Program-made: the position numbers and the translations under genes | Notes under the pieces: generated by a model | What the model was told of the DNA's origin: nothing | Database searches by the model: none | The model's input: the letters and a program-made list of their open reading frames with translations, nothing else | Shown: positions 1-6,218 of the stretch, in pieces | Layout of the letters: every line of letters starts with the position of its first letter | Position numbering within the stretch: the first letter of the stretch is position 1 | Assembly: GCA_019120475.1 (NCBI GenBank) | Contig: DWVA01000301.1 | Coordinates: 1-8,952, forward strand | Reading direction: 5' to 3' | Source: Candidatus Blautia intestinipullorum | GTDB taxonomy: Bacteria > Bacillota > Clostridia > Lachnospirales > Lachnospiraceae | Length of the DNA stretch: 8,952 bases

Positions 1-660
1 TTTTATGTGAATCTGGATTCCTCAGAAGGCCTGATGCTGGGCCAGCATGTTTATATTGAGCCGGATGAAGGACAGGAAGATCAGAAAGAAGGCCTGTGGC
101 TCAGCGAGTATTACATTGTGGACGCTGACACCAACAGTCCCTATGTATGGGCGGCTGATGAGAATGGAAAACTGGAAAAGCGGAGCGTGATCCTGGGGCA
201 GTATGATGAAAATCTGGGAGAATATGAGATCGCCGATGGTCTGAAGAAGAGTGACCGCATTGCTTACCCGTCGGAGACCCTGACAGAGGGAATGACTGTC
301 ACTGCAAACAGCGCCGCCCAGAATGAAGGCGTAGACATGATGCCTGCGGAAGACGGGGCGGTTTCCGATGACATGATGCTGTCAGGAGACGACGGCATGA
401 CAGATGAGGACATAATGCTGGATGACGAGGGAATGCCGGAAGACGGAATGATTATTGACGACACCGGGTCCGGTGACGAAATAATCACAGAGGACGGCTT
501 TTCAGAAGATATATCTGCGGACGAGGGCTTCATAGATGACGGAAGCTCTGGTGACGCTTCGGCCGCAGATGACAGCGGAATGGATGAGTCCGCGGCGTTT
601 GACGATTCAGAGATGTCGGACGGCGCGATCCTGGACGATGAGCTGGTACCGCTGGAATAA
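1..660 (+). CDS. HlyD/MacA-type efflux adaptor, C-terminal part (5' truncated by window edge)
   Basis: The reading frame is open from the first base, so the start lies upstream of the window; 219 codons and a TAA stop are visible. The first ~100 residues match the C-terminal, membrane-proximal end of a periplasmic-adaptor-type protein. The stretch with SPYVWAADENGKLEKRSVILG, then EYEIADGLKKSDRIAYP, aligns by eye with NYVYKDVDGVLKKQVLTVGG and LITGGLTREDKIAFP near the end of the second adaptor at 1354-3480, so the two are paralogues. The last ~112 residues (322-657) are an acidic low-complexity tail with about 41 Asp/Glu and no Lys, Arg or His, rich in Gly, Ser and Met. The ABC ATPase gene starts 16 bases downstream, so it is the first visible gene of the efflux operon. 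The likely role is the extracytoplasmic adaptor of the ABC exporter encoded next to it. The family call is inferred from the C-terminal part and the context; the hairpin and lipoyl-like domains are outside the window. Confidence 0.8.
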   Translation, partial: FYVNLDSSEGLMLGQHVYIEPDEGQEDQKEGLWLSEYYIVDADTNSPYVWAADENGKLEKRSVILGQYDENLGEYEIADGLKKSDRIAYPSETLTEGMTVTANSAAQNEGVDMMPAEDGAVSDDMMLSGDDGMTDEDIMLDDEGMPEDGMIIDDTGSGDEIITEDGFSEDISADEGFIDDGSSGDASAADDSGMDESAAFDDSEMSDGAILDDELVPLE

Positions 661-663
661 GAT

Positions 664-670
664 ACGGAGG
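664..670 (+). promoter_or_regulatory. Ribosome binding site that sets the ATPase start
   Basis: TACGGAGG lies just after the stop of the upstream adaptor gene. Its AGG end is 6 bases before ATG 677, a normal spacing, but only 3 bases before the in-frame GTG at 674. This supports ATG 677. The frame is also open further upstream (to about 536), but that part overlaps the adaptor's acidic tail and does not resemble an ABC ATPase. Confidence 0.75.
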
Positions 671-676
671 CTTGTG

Positions 677-1357
677 ATGATTCTTGAGTTAAAGGGAATA
701 TATAAGGAATATCAGCAGGGAAAAATGACAGTGCCTGTATTAAAGGATGTGAATTTTTCAATGGAAGAGGGCGAGTATGTGGCTATCATGGGCCCGTCCG
801 GCTCAGGAAAAACAACGCTGATGAATATTATCGGATGCCTGGATCAGGCTACAGAAGGCAGCTTTATTTTGGACGGGCAGGATATCCGTTCCTGTTCGGA
901 AAATACAATGTCGGACATCCGTCTGAATAAAATCGGTTTTGTCTTTCAGAGTTTCCACCTGCTTCCCAGACAGACAGCCCTGGCAAATGTTGAAATGCCT
1001 CTCAATTACGCGAAAGTTCCCAGAAAAGAGAGAAAAGAGAGGGCTTTGAAGGCTCTGGGCAGAGTGGGACTGTCTGACAGAGTGGATTTCCGGCCGAACC
1101 AGCTCTCGGGAGGCCAGATGCAGAGAGTGGCCATCGCAAGAGCCATTGTAAATAATCCGAAGCTTCTGCTGGCGGACGAACCTACCGGAGCGCTGGACAG
1201 CAGATCAGGAGCGCAGGTCATGGAGCTTTTCCAAAAACTGAACGATGAAGGAGTTACCGTTCTGATGATCACCCATGATCCGGAAATCGCAGCGCACGCC
1301 AAAAGGGTGGTCCTGATCCGTGACGGCGTGCTGACGGAAAAAGGAGTGAACCCATGA
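677..1357 (+). CDS. MacB/LolD-type ABC transporter ATP-binding protein
   Basis: The 226-residue protein is a stand-alone nucleotide-binding domain of the MacB/LolD/FtsE-like class, acting on the cytoplasmic face and hydrolysing ATP to drive the FtsX-type permease encoded two genes downstream. All motifs are intact: Walker A GPSGSGKT (residues 39-46), Q-loop Gln91 in FVFQSFHLLP, signature LSGGQ (143-147), Walker B LLLADEP (163-169, catalytic Glu168), D-loop GALD (171-174) and switch His200 in MITHDP. The spacing and the phrase ADEPTGALDS are typical of this class, and the length is normal. Start ATG 677 is chosen from the GGAGG 6 bases upstream. The 3' end overlaps the next gene by 4 bases (ATGA, 1354-1357), suggesting translational coupling. 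The exported substrate cannot be read from the ATPase; drugs, peptides or lipid-like molecules are all known for the class. Confidence 0.95.
   Translation: MILELKGIYKEYQQGKMTVPVLKDVNFSMEEGEYVAIMGPSGSGKTTLMNIIGCLDQATEGSFILDGQDIRSCSENTMSDIRLNKIGFVFQSFHLLPRQTALANVEMPLNYAKVPRKERKERALKALGRVGLSDRVDFRPNQLSGGQMQRVAIARAIVNNPKLLLADEPTGALDSRSGAQVMELFQKLNDEGVTVLMITHDPEIAAHAKRVVLIRDGVLTEKGVNP
1341..1346 (+). promoter_or_regulatory. Ribosome binding site of the second adaptor, inside the ATPase gene
   Basis: AAGGAG lies within the last codons of the ATPase gene, 7 bases before ATG 1354. Together with the ATGA stop/start overlap, it supports coupled translation of the ATPase and the second adaptor. Confidence 0.7.
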
Positions 1358-3480
1358 GTACAGTAAAAAAAATAGTCATTGGCGTTTTTGCAGTAATCCT
1401 TGTTTTTGGCGCTGTGGCCGGCGGAGCGGTATATTTTAAAAAATCCCGCCAGGAAACGGTGCCGGTGGTCCAGGTAGAAAGCATAGCGTCCGATTATTAT
1501 ACAGACGATACTATGCTGGAAGGAAATATCGTTACCAATGTGACACAGAATGTCAATGTAGATAAGGATATGATCATTCAGCAGGTCTATGTAAACGAAG
1601 GAGATTCCGTCAGCAAGGGTGACAAGCTGATTTCCTTTGACATGACACTGGTACAGATGGAACTGAATATCGCCCGTCTGAAAAAACAGCAGCAGGAACA
1701 GGATCTGGAAAAGGCTGTCAACCGTCTGACAAGTTTAAAAAACGGAGGGCCTATTGAGGAGGAAACAGACGACGCAGTTCTGGATACTTATTCAGATACC
1801 CTGGATACCGGAGACGATACAATGGACGATGATCTGGGGGACGATGAGCTTGCCTCTGCGGATACGACGGTGAGAGGCAGCTATCTGGCGGCAGTAATGC
1901 GCCCGGTCCTGGCGGCAGCGGAGATATTCGGAGACGGAACAGGAGAGCTTTCTTCTTCCGGCGCCGAACCGGAAGCATCTGCTGCGGAAAGTCCGGCTCC
2001 GGCAGCAGGAGACGGACAGGAGACGGTTAACAGCCAGAATGAACCGGAGGCAGGAGAAGACCAGGTGACGGCCGGCGGACAGGACGATACGTTTACGGAT
2101 CAGGAAATGCCCCCAAATGTTCAGGAGCCATCGGAAAATCCGGGAGATGACAGCGGCGTCATTGTGGATTTCGGCTCAGGGGAATCCGGAACGGCTGCAG
2201 AGACGCCTGCGCCTTCGGTACAGCCGGAGCCTACTCCTTCCGGCGAAGATTCGGGCCAGGATATCACAGGAGATATTGTAGACGGCGTGGAGATCATTGA
2301 TACAGAGCCGTCGGAGACAACAGGCGATTTTATGGATGGAGAGCCAGTATTTTATCAGAAGCTGGACGCGGACACAGAACCTTTTACGGGAACAGGAACA
2401 GAAGAAGATCCCTTTGTATTTCTATGCAGCTCGGCAAAAGGAAAGGTTGTGGCAACAGGAGCTTTTCTGAATAAAATGGCCGGTTTTCTGGAGGACGGGA
2501 CAAAAGAATTCGGTGTGAACGGTTACTGGTACCAGCTTGAATTTCATCAGGACGATACCATTACGGATTTTGAAAACAGAAAAGAATCCTGTACGGGCTA
2601 TTACCTGATAGACGGCAGCCTTCTTGAAAATATGGTCAACGAATTCGCGGAAGTGGAATTTACTCTTGCCGAAGCTTCACAGTATGAAGATGAATATGAC
2701 TATGACGAAGGCGGAGATTACGGACAGGGAATGGACGGAGATGATGCCGGGTCTCTTACAAGAGACGAGGCGATCAAACAGCAGGAAACCAGGATTGAAA
2801 GCCTGAAGCTGGATATAAGGGAAAGCGAACTGAATATCGGAAAGCTTGAAAAAAAAGTGCAGAACGAGGTGATCTACAGCAAGTTGGACGGTGTTGTGGA
2901 CAATGTAGGCGACCCGCTCACCGGCACTTCCGACGAAAGTTCCTTTATGAGTGTAAAGAGCAAGGACGGCTACTATGTAAGCGGAACCGTCAGCGAACTG
3001 ATGCTGGATCAGGTAAAAGAAGGCACGAAGCTGACCTGCAGCGGACAGAACGGCAGTTTTGAGGCAGAGGTAATAGAAGTGTCCGATTATCCGGTATCCT
3101 CGGACAGCTATATGGGAAGCGGAAATCCCAATGTTTCCTATTATACATACAGCGCCTCTATTTTAGATCAGTCGGCTGCTGTTTCGGAGGATGACTGGCT
3201 GACCATCACTTTGCAGAACAGCCAGGACAATTCTAATTCGCTTGTGCTGGACAGAGCTTTTGTGCGGACTGAAAACGGAGTAAATTATGTATATAAGGAT
3301 GTTGATGGGGTACTGAAAAAGCAGGTTCTGACAGTAGGAGGAAATGTAAACGGCGGATACAGCGTCCTGATAACCGGAGGTCTTACCAGAGAGGACAAGA
3401 TCGCCTTTCCCTATGGCGACTCCGCAAAAGAAGGGGCGAAAACAAAAGACAGTACTCTGGAAGAATTATATGGATACTAG
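1354..3480 (+). CDS. HlyD/MacA-type efflux adaptor with a large acidic insertion and an extra domain
   Basis: This 708-residue protein is much longer than the usual 350-450 residues for the family. Residues 6-28 form one N-terminal membrane segment without a lipobox, anchoring a large extracytoplasmic part. Residues ~70-97 (VYVNEGDSVSKGDKLISFD) are the first half of a biotinyl-lipoyl-like domain, and ~98-130 the outgoing helix. Residues ~131-332 are an acidic Pro/Ala/Ser/Gly-rich insertion, interrupted by a more hydrophobic stretch (SYLAAVMRPVLAAAEIFG, 176-193). Residues ~333-440 look like a small folded domain (GTGTEEDPFVFLC, YWYQLEFH, CTGYYLIDG) with Cys358 and Cys413. After a second acidic linker comes the returning helix (468-505), the second lipoyl half (VIYSKLDGVVDNVGDPL), a beta-barrel-like part (~535-625) and a membrane-proximal end (~630-690). 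By inference it links exporter and cell envelope. It lies between the ATPase (4-base overlap) and the permease (15-base gap). The two halves of a standard adaptor are clear; the inserted domain is unrecognised. Confidence 0.88.
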   Translation: MSTVKKIVIGVFAVILVFGAVAGGAVYFKKSRQETVPVVQVESIASDYYTDDTMLEGNIVTNVTQNVNVDKDMIIQQVYVNEGDSVSKGDKLISFDMTLVQMELNIARLKKQQQEQDLEKAVNRLTSLKNGGPIEEETDDAVLDTYSDTLDTGDDTMDDDLGDDELASADTTVRGSYLAAVMRPVLAAAEIFGDGTGELSSSGAEPEASAAESPAPAAGDGQETVNSQNEPEAGEDQVTAGGQDDTFTDQEMPPNVQEPSENPGDDSGVIVDFGSGESGTAAETPAPSVQPEPTPSGEDSGQDITGDIVDGVEIIDTEPSETTGDFMDGEPVFYQKLDADTEPFTGTGTEEDPFVFLCSSAKGKVVATGAFLNKMAGFLEDGTKEFGVNGYWYQLEFHQDDTITDFENRKESCTGYYLIDGSLLENMVNEFAEVEFTLAEASQYEDEYDYDEGGDYGQGMDGDDAGSLTRDEAIKQQETRIESLKLDIRESELNIGKLEKKVQNEVIYSKLDGVVDNVGDPLTGTSDESSFMSVKSKDGYYVSGTVSELMLDQVKEGTKLTCSGQNGSFEAEVIEVSDYPVSSDSYMGSGNPNVSYYTYSASILDQSAAVSEDDWLTITLQNSQDNSNSLVLDRAFVRTENGVNYVYKDVDGVLKKQVLTVGGNVNGGYSVLITGGLTREDKIAFPYGDSAKEGAKTKDSTLEELYGY

Positions 3481-3495
3481 AAAGGTGGGAATTTT

Positions 3496-4749
3496 ATGCT
3501 TGAAAATCTGAGGATATCCATACAGGGGATCTGGTCGCATAAAATGCGTTCCTTTCTGACCATGTTGGGAATTATTATCGGAATCGCTTCCATTATCGCG
3601 ATTGTGTCGACGATCAAAGGGACAAGCGAACAGATCAAAGAAGATCTTATCGGCGCGGGAAATAATACCGTAACCATCAGTCTCTATGACGGAGACAGCA
3701 CCTACGACGCGGAATATGGAATGAGCAGCAGCGGGGCGCCGCCTCTTCTTACTGCGGAGCAGAAAGAAGACGTTATGGATATGGAACATATAGAAAACGC
3801 TACATTTTTTTATACAAGAACTTATTCCAGCAGCGTTTATTATCAGAACACGGCTTTTCAGGGAGGAACGATCTACGGGATCGATGAGAACTATCTGGAT
3901 ACCTGCGGATATATGATCCAGTCCGGGCGGGGCTTTATACAGAAAGATTATGACGAACTCAGAAAAGTAGCCCTTGTGGACAGCAATGCGGCGGAAAACC
4001 TGTTTTCAGGGGAAGATCCTCTGGGGAAGACCATTGAGATCGGAGACGATCCCTTTACTGTCGTGGGAGTCGTCCAGCAAAGCGACAGCTACCAGCCGAA
4101 TATCAGCGATATCAATGAGTTTTACGAGTATTACCAGTCGGTGATCGGAACAGTGATGATCCCGGATACATGCTGGCCCATTGCCTTCCAGTTTGACGAG
4201 CCGGAAAATGTGATCATCAAAGCCGACTCTACAGACAACATGAGCAAGGCAGGAAACGATGCGGCAAATATCCTGAATCAGGGGATCAGTGAAAACTCCA
4301 ATTTCAAATATAAAGCAGACGATGTGATGGAACGTGTAAGAAGTCTCCAGAAGCTCAGCGAAAGCACAAACCAGCAGCTTATCTGGATCGCCAGCATTTC
4401 TCTTCTTGTAGGAGGAATCGGCGTTATGAATATCATGCTGGTTTCCGTAACGGAGCGTACCAGTGAGATCGGACTGAAAAAGGCTATCGGGGCAAGGAAA
4501 AAGGTGATCCTGTTCCAGTTTCTTACAGAGGCGTCGATGCTTACCAGTATAGGAGGGATCATTGGCGTCATTTCCGGGATCGCGCTTTCCAGGATGGTGG
4601 CAAAAGTGTCCGGCGCGCCTACGGCGATCAGCATTCCGGCTATTATCGGATCCGTGCTGTTTTCTATGCTGATCGGAGTGATCTTTGGTCTGCTGCCTTC
4701 GGTAAAAGCGGCGAACCTGAACCCGATCGACGCGCTGAGGAGCGAGTGA
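3496..4749 (+). CDS. MacB-type ABC transporter permease (FtsX family)
   Basis: The 417-residue membrane protein has the MacB layout. One N-terminal membrane helix (about 19-41, in RSFLTMLGIIIGIASIIAIVS) is followed by a ~250-residue extracytoplasmic MacB periplasmic-core-type domain. Three C-terminal helices follow (about 295-318, 343-366 and 379-402). Family landmarks are SVTERTSEIGLKKAIGA (317-333), which follows the second helix, and the C-terminal PSVKAANLNPIDALRSE. Unlike Gram-negative MacB, the ATPase is a separate polypeptide, as is usual in Firmicutes. It should dimerise, pair with the ATPase at 677-1357 and contact the adaptor(s). The RBS AAAGGTGGG (3481-3489) precedes ATG 3496 by 6 bases. 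It is the last gene of the plus-strand operon and ends 12 bases from the convergent kinase gene. The family assignment is firm; the substrate is unknown. Confidence 0.94.
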   Translation: MLENLRISIQGIWSHKMRSFLTMLGIIIGIASIIAIVSTIKGTSEQIKEDLIGAGNNTVTISLYDGDSTYDAEYGMSSSGAPPLLTAEQKEDVMDMEHIENATFFYTRTYSSSVYYQNTAFQGGTIYGIDENYLDTCGYMIQSGRGFIQKDYDELRKVALVDSNAAENLFSGEDPLGKTIEIGDDPFTVVGVVQQSDSYQPNISDINEFYEYYQSVIGTVMIPDTCWPIAFQFDEPENVIIKADSTDNMSKAGNDAANILNQGISENSNFKYKADDVMERVRSLQKLSESTNQQLIWIASISLLVGGIGVMNIMLVSVTERTSEIGLKKAIGARKKVILFQFLTEASMLTSIGGIIGVISGIALSRMVAKVSGAPTAISIPAIIGSVLFSMLIGVIFGLLPSVKAANLNPIDALRSE

Positions 4750-4761
4750 TAAAAAAGCCTT

Positions 4762-6039
4762 TTATGTGTATGGAAGATACAGCGAAAAAACAGCGCCGCC
4801 TTCCGGAGCGTCAGAAACAGTAAGAGTGCCTTTGTGGAGAACAGCGATCTCCCGGGCAATGCAAAGGCCGAGGCCAAAATGCTGTTTATCGTTCCGGGAA
4901 GTATCAGAGCGGTAAAATCTCTGAAATATAGATTCTTTCTCAGAATCCGGAATACCGGGACCGTTGTCGGCTACAGAGACGACAGCGGCGCCCGGTTCTT
5001 TTTTTAAAGAAAGACAGATCCTGCCGCCCTCAGGCACATAGCTTATGGCGTTGTCCAGGAGAACTGCAAGGACCTGGGAAATCTTTCCTGTATCCAGGGA
5101 GAGGGGATCAAGAGGCGCGTCCGGAAGAGAAACAGTAAGACGCAGCCCTTTTTCCTTTGTCAGCGGCTCATATTTTTCGTAAGTTTCCAAAAGAAGAGTA
5201 TCAAGCTCGCAGGGAGCCGCCTCCAGCCTCCATGTGTGATTATCTGCGTTGGACAGGGAAAGCATATCCTGTATCAGGCGGGCCATGCGGTCGCATTCTT
5301 TCAGGCTCATGTCTACAAAAACGCCGGCTCTTTCCGGGGTAGCCCTGGGAATGGCGGAAAGTCCGGAACGGATCACTGCAAGAGGAGAACGAAGTTCATG
5401 GGAAGCCGCCGCAATAAAAGCGGTCTGTTCTTTTCTGCTTTTTTCCAGCGGACGGATCATTTTTTTTGTAAAAAACCAGGAAAAAACGCTGACGGCAGCT
5501 ATGGCGGCCAGGACGGCTCCTCCAAAAGCCAGCCTCTGCGTATTTAACTGAAGATGAAGGTCTGAGAGCGGGTACAGAATAATGATACTCAGTACGCCGT
5601 CCGTATGAGGAACCAGAGCTGTGCAGGCATAGTAGCCGGGAAACTGAAAATCCGCGCTTTTTGTCAGCTTCTGGTTCCGGCTGTAGCTTTCCAGATTCAG
5701 ACCGTAGGAATCTCTGGAAAGGTCCAGAGCCCGGGAAAAAGCAGAGGAATCCTGCCCGAAATCTGCAAGCTTATAGAAATAAAGAGGATTTCCGTTGTCC
5801 CGGATCAGGATCCGGACATGATAATTGTTCATCATGGTCTTCAGCCACCGGTGAGAGATAGCAGGCTGTTCTTCCATCTGAGTGATGCAGGCTCCCGCGT
5901 TGTTTACAAACGTGGCGTAGCTGTTTTCTTTTGCGGAGGATTCTGCGATCAGGAGACAGACAAGAGCCATGACGATAAGGATCGTACTTGTGATTGCGGC
6001 GGAAAAGACCGTCATCTGTATGTGAAGTTTTCGAAACAT
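4762..6039 (-). CDS. Two-component sensor histidine kinase (HisKA-HATPase_c, no evident HAMP)
   Basis: The 425-residue membrane kinase has a first membrane helix at about 10-33, an extracytoplasmic sensor loop of about 137 residues (34-170) with no recognised fold, and a second helix at about 171-190. The H-box ASHELRSPL has phospho-acceptor His214. The ATPase domain shows the N-box LLDNAISYVPEGG (Asn330), G1 DNGPGIP (358-364), F-box FQRFYR (372-377) and G2 HFGLGLC (387-393), so it should be catalytically active. Only about 24 residues separate helix 2 from His214, which leaves no room for a normal HAMP linker. Start ATG 6039 has GGGAGGG (6053-6047) 7 bases upstream. The gene is divergent from the lipoprotein gene and has its own extended -10 promoter. 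Its partner is inferred to be the OmpR-type regulator at 8697-8952, same strand. The stimulus is unknown; the neighbouring lipoprotein or an exporter substrate are candidates. Confidence 0.95.
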   Translation of the reverse strand: MFRKLHIQMTVFSAAITSTILIVMALVCLLIAESSAKENSYATFVNNAGACITQMEEQPAISHRWLKTMMNNYHVRILIRDNGNPLYFYKLADFGQDSSAFSRALDLSRDSYGLNLESYSRNQKLTKSADFQFPGYYACTALVPHTDGVLSIIILYPLSDLHLQLNTQRLAFGGAVLAAIAAVSVFSWFFTKKMIRPLEKSRKEQTAFIAAASHELRSPLAVIRSGLSAIPRATPERAGVFVDMSLKECDRMARLIQDMLSLSNADNHTWRLEAAPCELDTLLLETYEKYEPLTKEKGLRLTVSLPDAPLDPLSLDTGKISQVLAVLLDNAISYVPEGGRICLSLKKEPGAAVVSVADNGPGIPDSEKESIFQRFYRSDTSRNDKQHFGLGLCIAREIAVLHKGTLTVSDAPEGGAVFSLYLPYT

Positions 6040-6090
6040 AAAAATGCCCTCCCGGTAAACTGAAATATAATCGCGTCACTATATGAACGA

Positions 6091-6107
6091 TGCACATATT
6101 ATAGCAC
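6091..6107 (-). promoter_or_regulatory. Extended -10 promoter of the histidine kinase gene
   Basis: Read on the minus strand, TGCTATAAT (6106-6098) is a perfect extended -10 (TGn plus TATAAT). No recognisable TTGACA lies 17 bases upstream. A start near 6091 would give a leader of about 50 bases before ATG 6039. A missing -35 fits either an extended -10 promoter or one helped by an activator. Confidence 0.6.
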
Positions 6108-6124
6108 AGGATCCTCTACAAAAT

Positions 6125-6172
6125 CTCTAAAGATAAATAAGGAAACAGCTCCCTTAGAGGAAGTTTAAAGAT
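6125..6172. promoter_or_regulatory. Possible regulator-binding region between divergent promoters
   Basis: TAAAGAT occurs twice in the same orientation (6128-6134 and 6166-6172), and CTCTAA (6125-6130) is mirrored by TTAGAG (6154-6159). The region lies between the two predicted promoters, upstream of both -10 elements, where an OmpR-type activator could act. The repeats are short and A/T-rich, so this is tentative. Confidence 0.25.
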
Positions 6173-6177
6173 TTGGC

Positions 6178-6186
6178 TGATATGAT
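6178..6186 (+). promoter_or_regulatory. Extended -10 promoter of the lipoprotein gene
   Basis: TGATATGAT fits TGn-TATAAT with one mismatch in the hexamer. A start near 6193 would leave about 26 bases of leader, including the GGGAGG ribosome binding site at 6206-6211. No good -35 was found at the usual distance. Confidence 0.5.
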
Positions 6187-6218
6187 GGGAGAAAATAAAA
6201 CAACAGGGAGGATATGCA

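Noticed and set aside
536..676. N-terminal extension of the ABC ATPase by 47 codons
   Set aside because: The extension overlaps the adaptor's coding sequence and is unlike any ATPase N-terminus. The GGAGG at 666-670 fits ATG 677.
264..761. Minus-strand open frame of 165 codons rich in Ser and Pro
   Set aside because: It is the mirror of the acidic tail of the first adaptor (Asp/Glu/Ser codons read backwards), has no good ribosome binding site, and resembles no protein family.
1744..2352. Frameshift or assembly error as the explanation for the long insertion in the second adaptor
   Set aside because: The frame stays open through the whole region, the composition is consistent with a real acidic linker, and both flanking adaptor halves are in the same frame.
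4750..4767. Possible terminator AAAAAAGCCTTTTAT between permease and kinase
   Set aside because: The stem would consist only of A:T pairs with a short loop, too weak for a credible intrinsic terminator.
5605..6063. Plus-strand open frame of 152 codons
   Set aside because: It lies wholly antisense to the well-supported histidine kinase gene, lacks a convincing ribosome binding site, and has no recognisable domain.
6083..6130. A 15-codon plus-strand frame (MNDAHIIAQDPLQNL) in the divergent region
   Set aside because: There is no ribosome binding site before it, it lies upstream of the predicted lipoprotein start of transcription, and it overlaps the kinase promoter.
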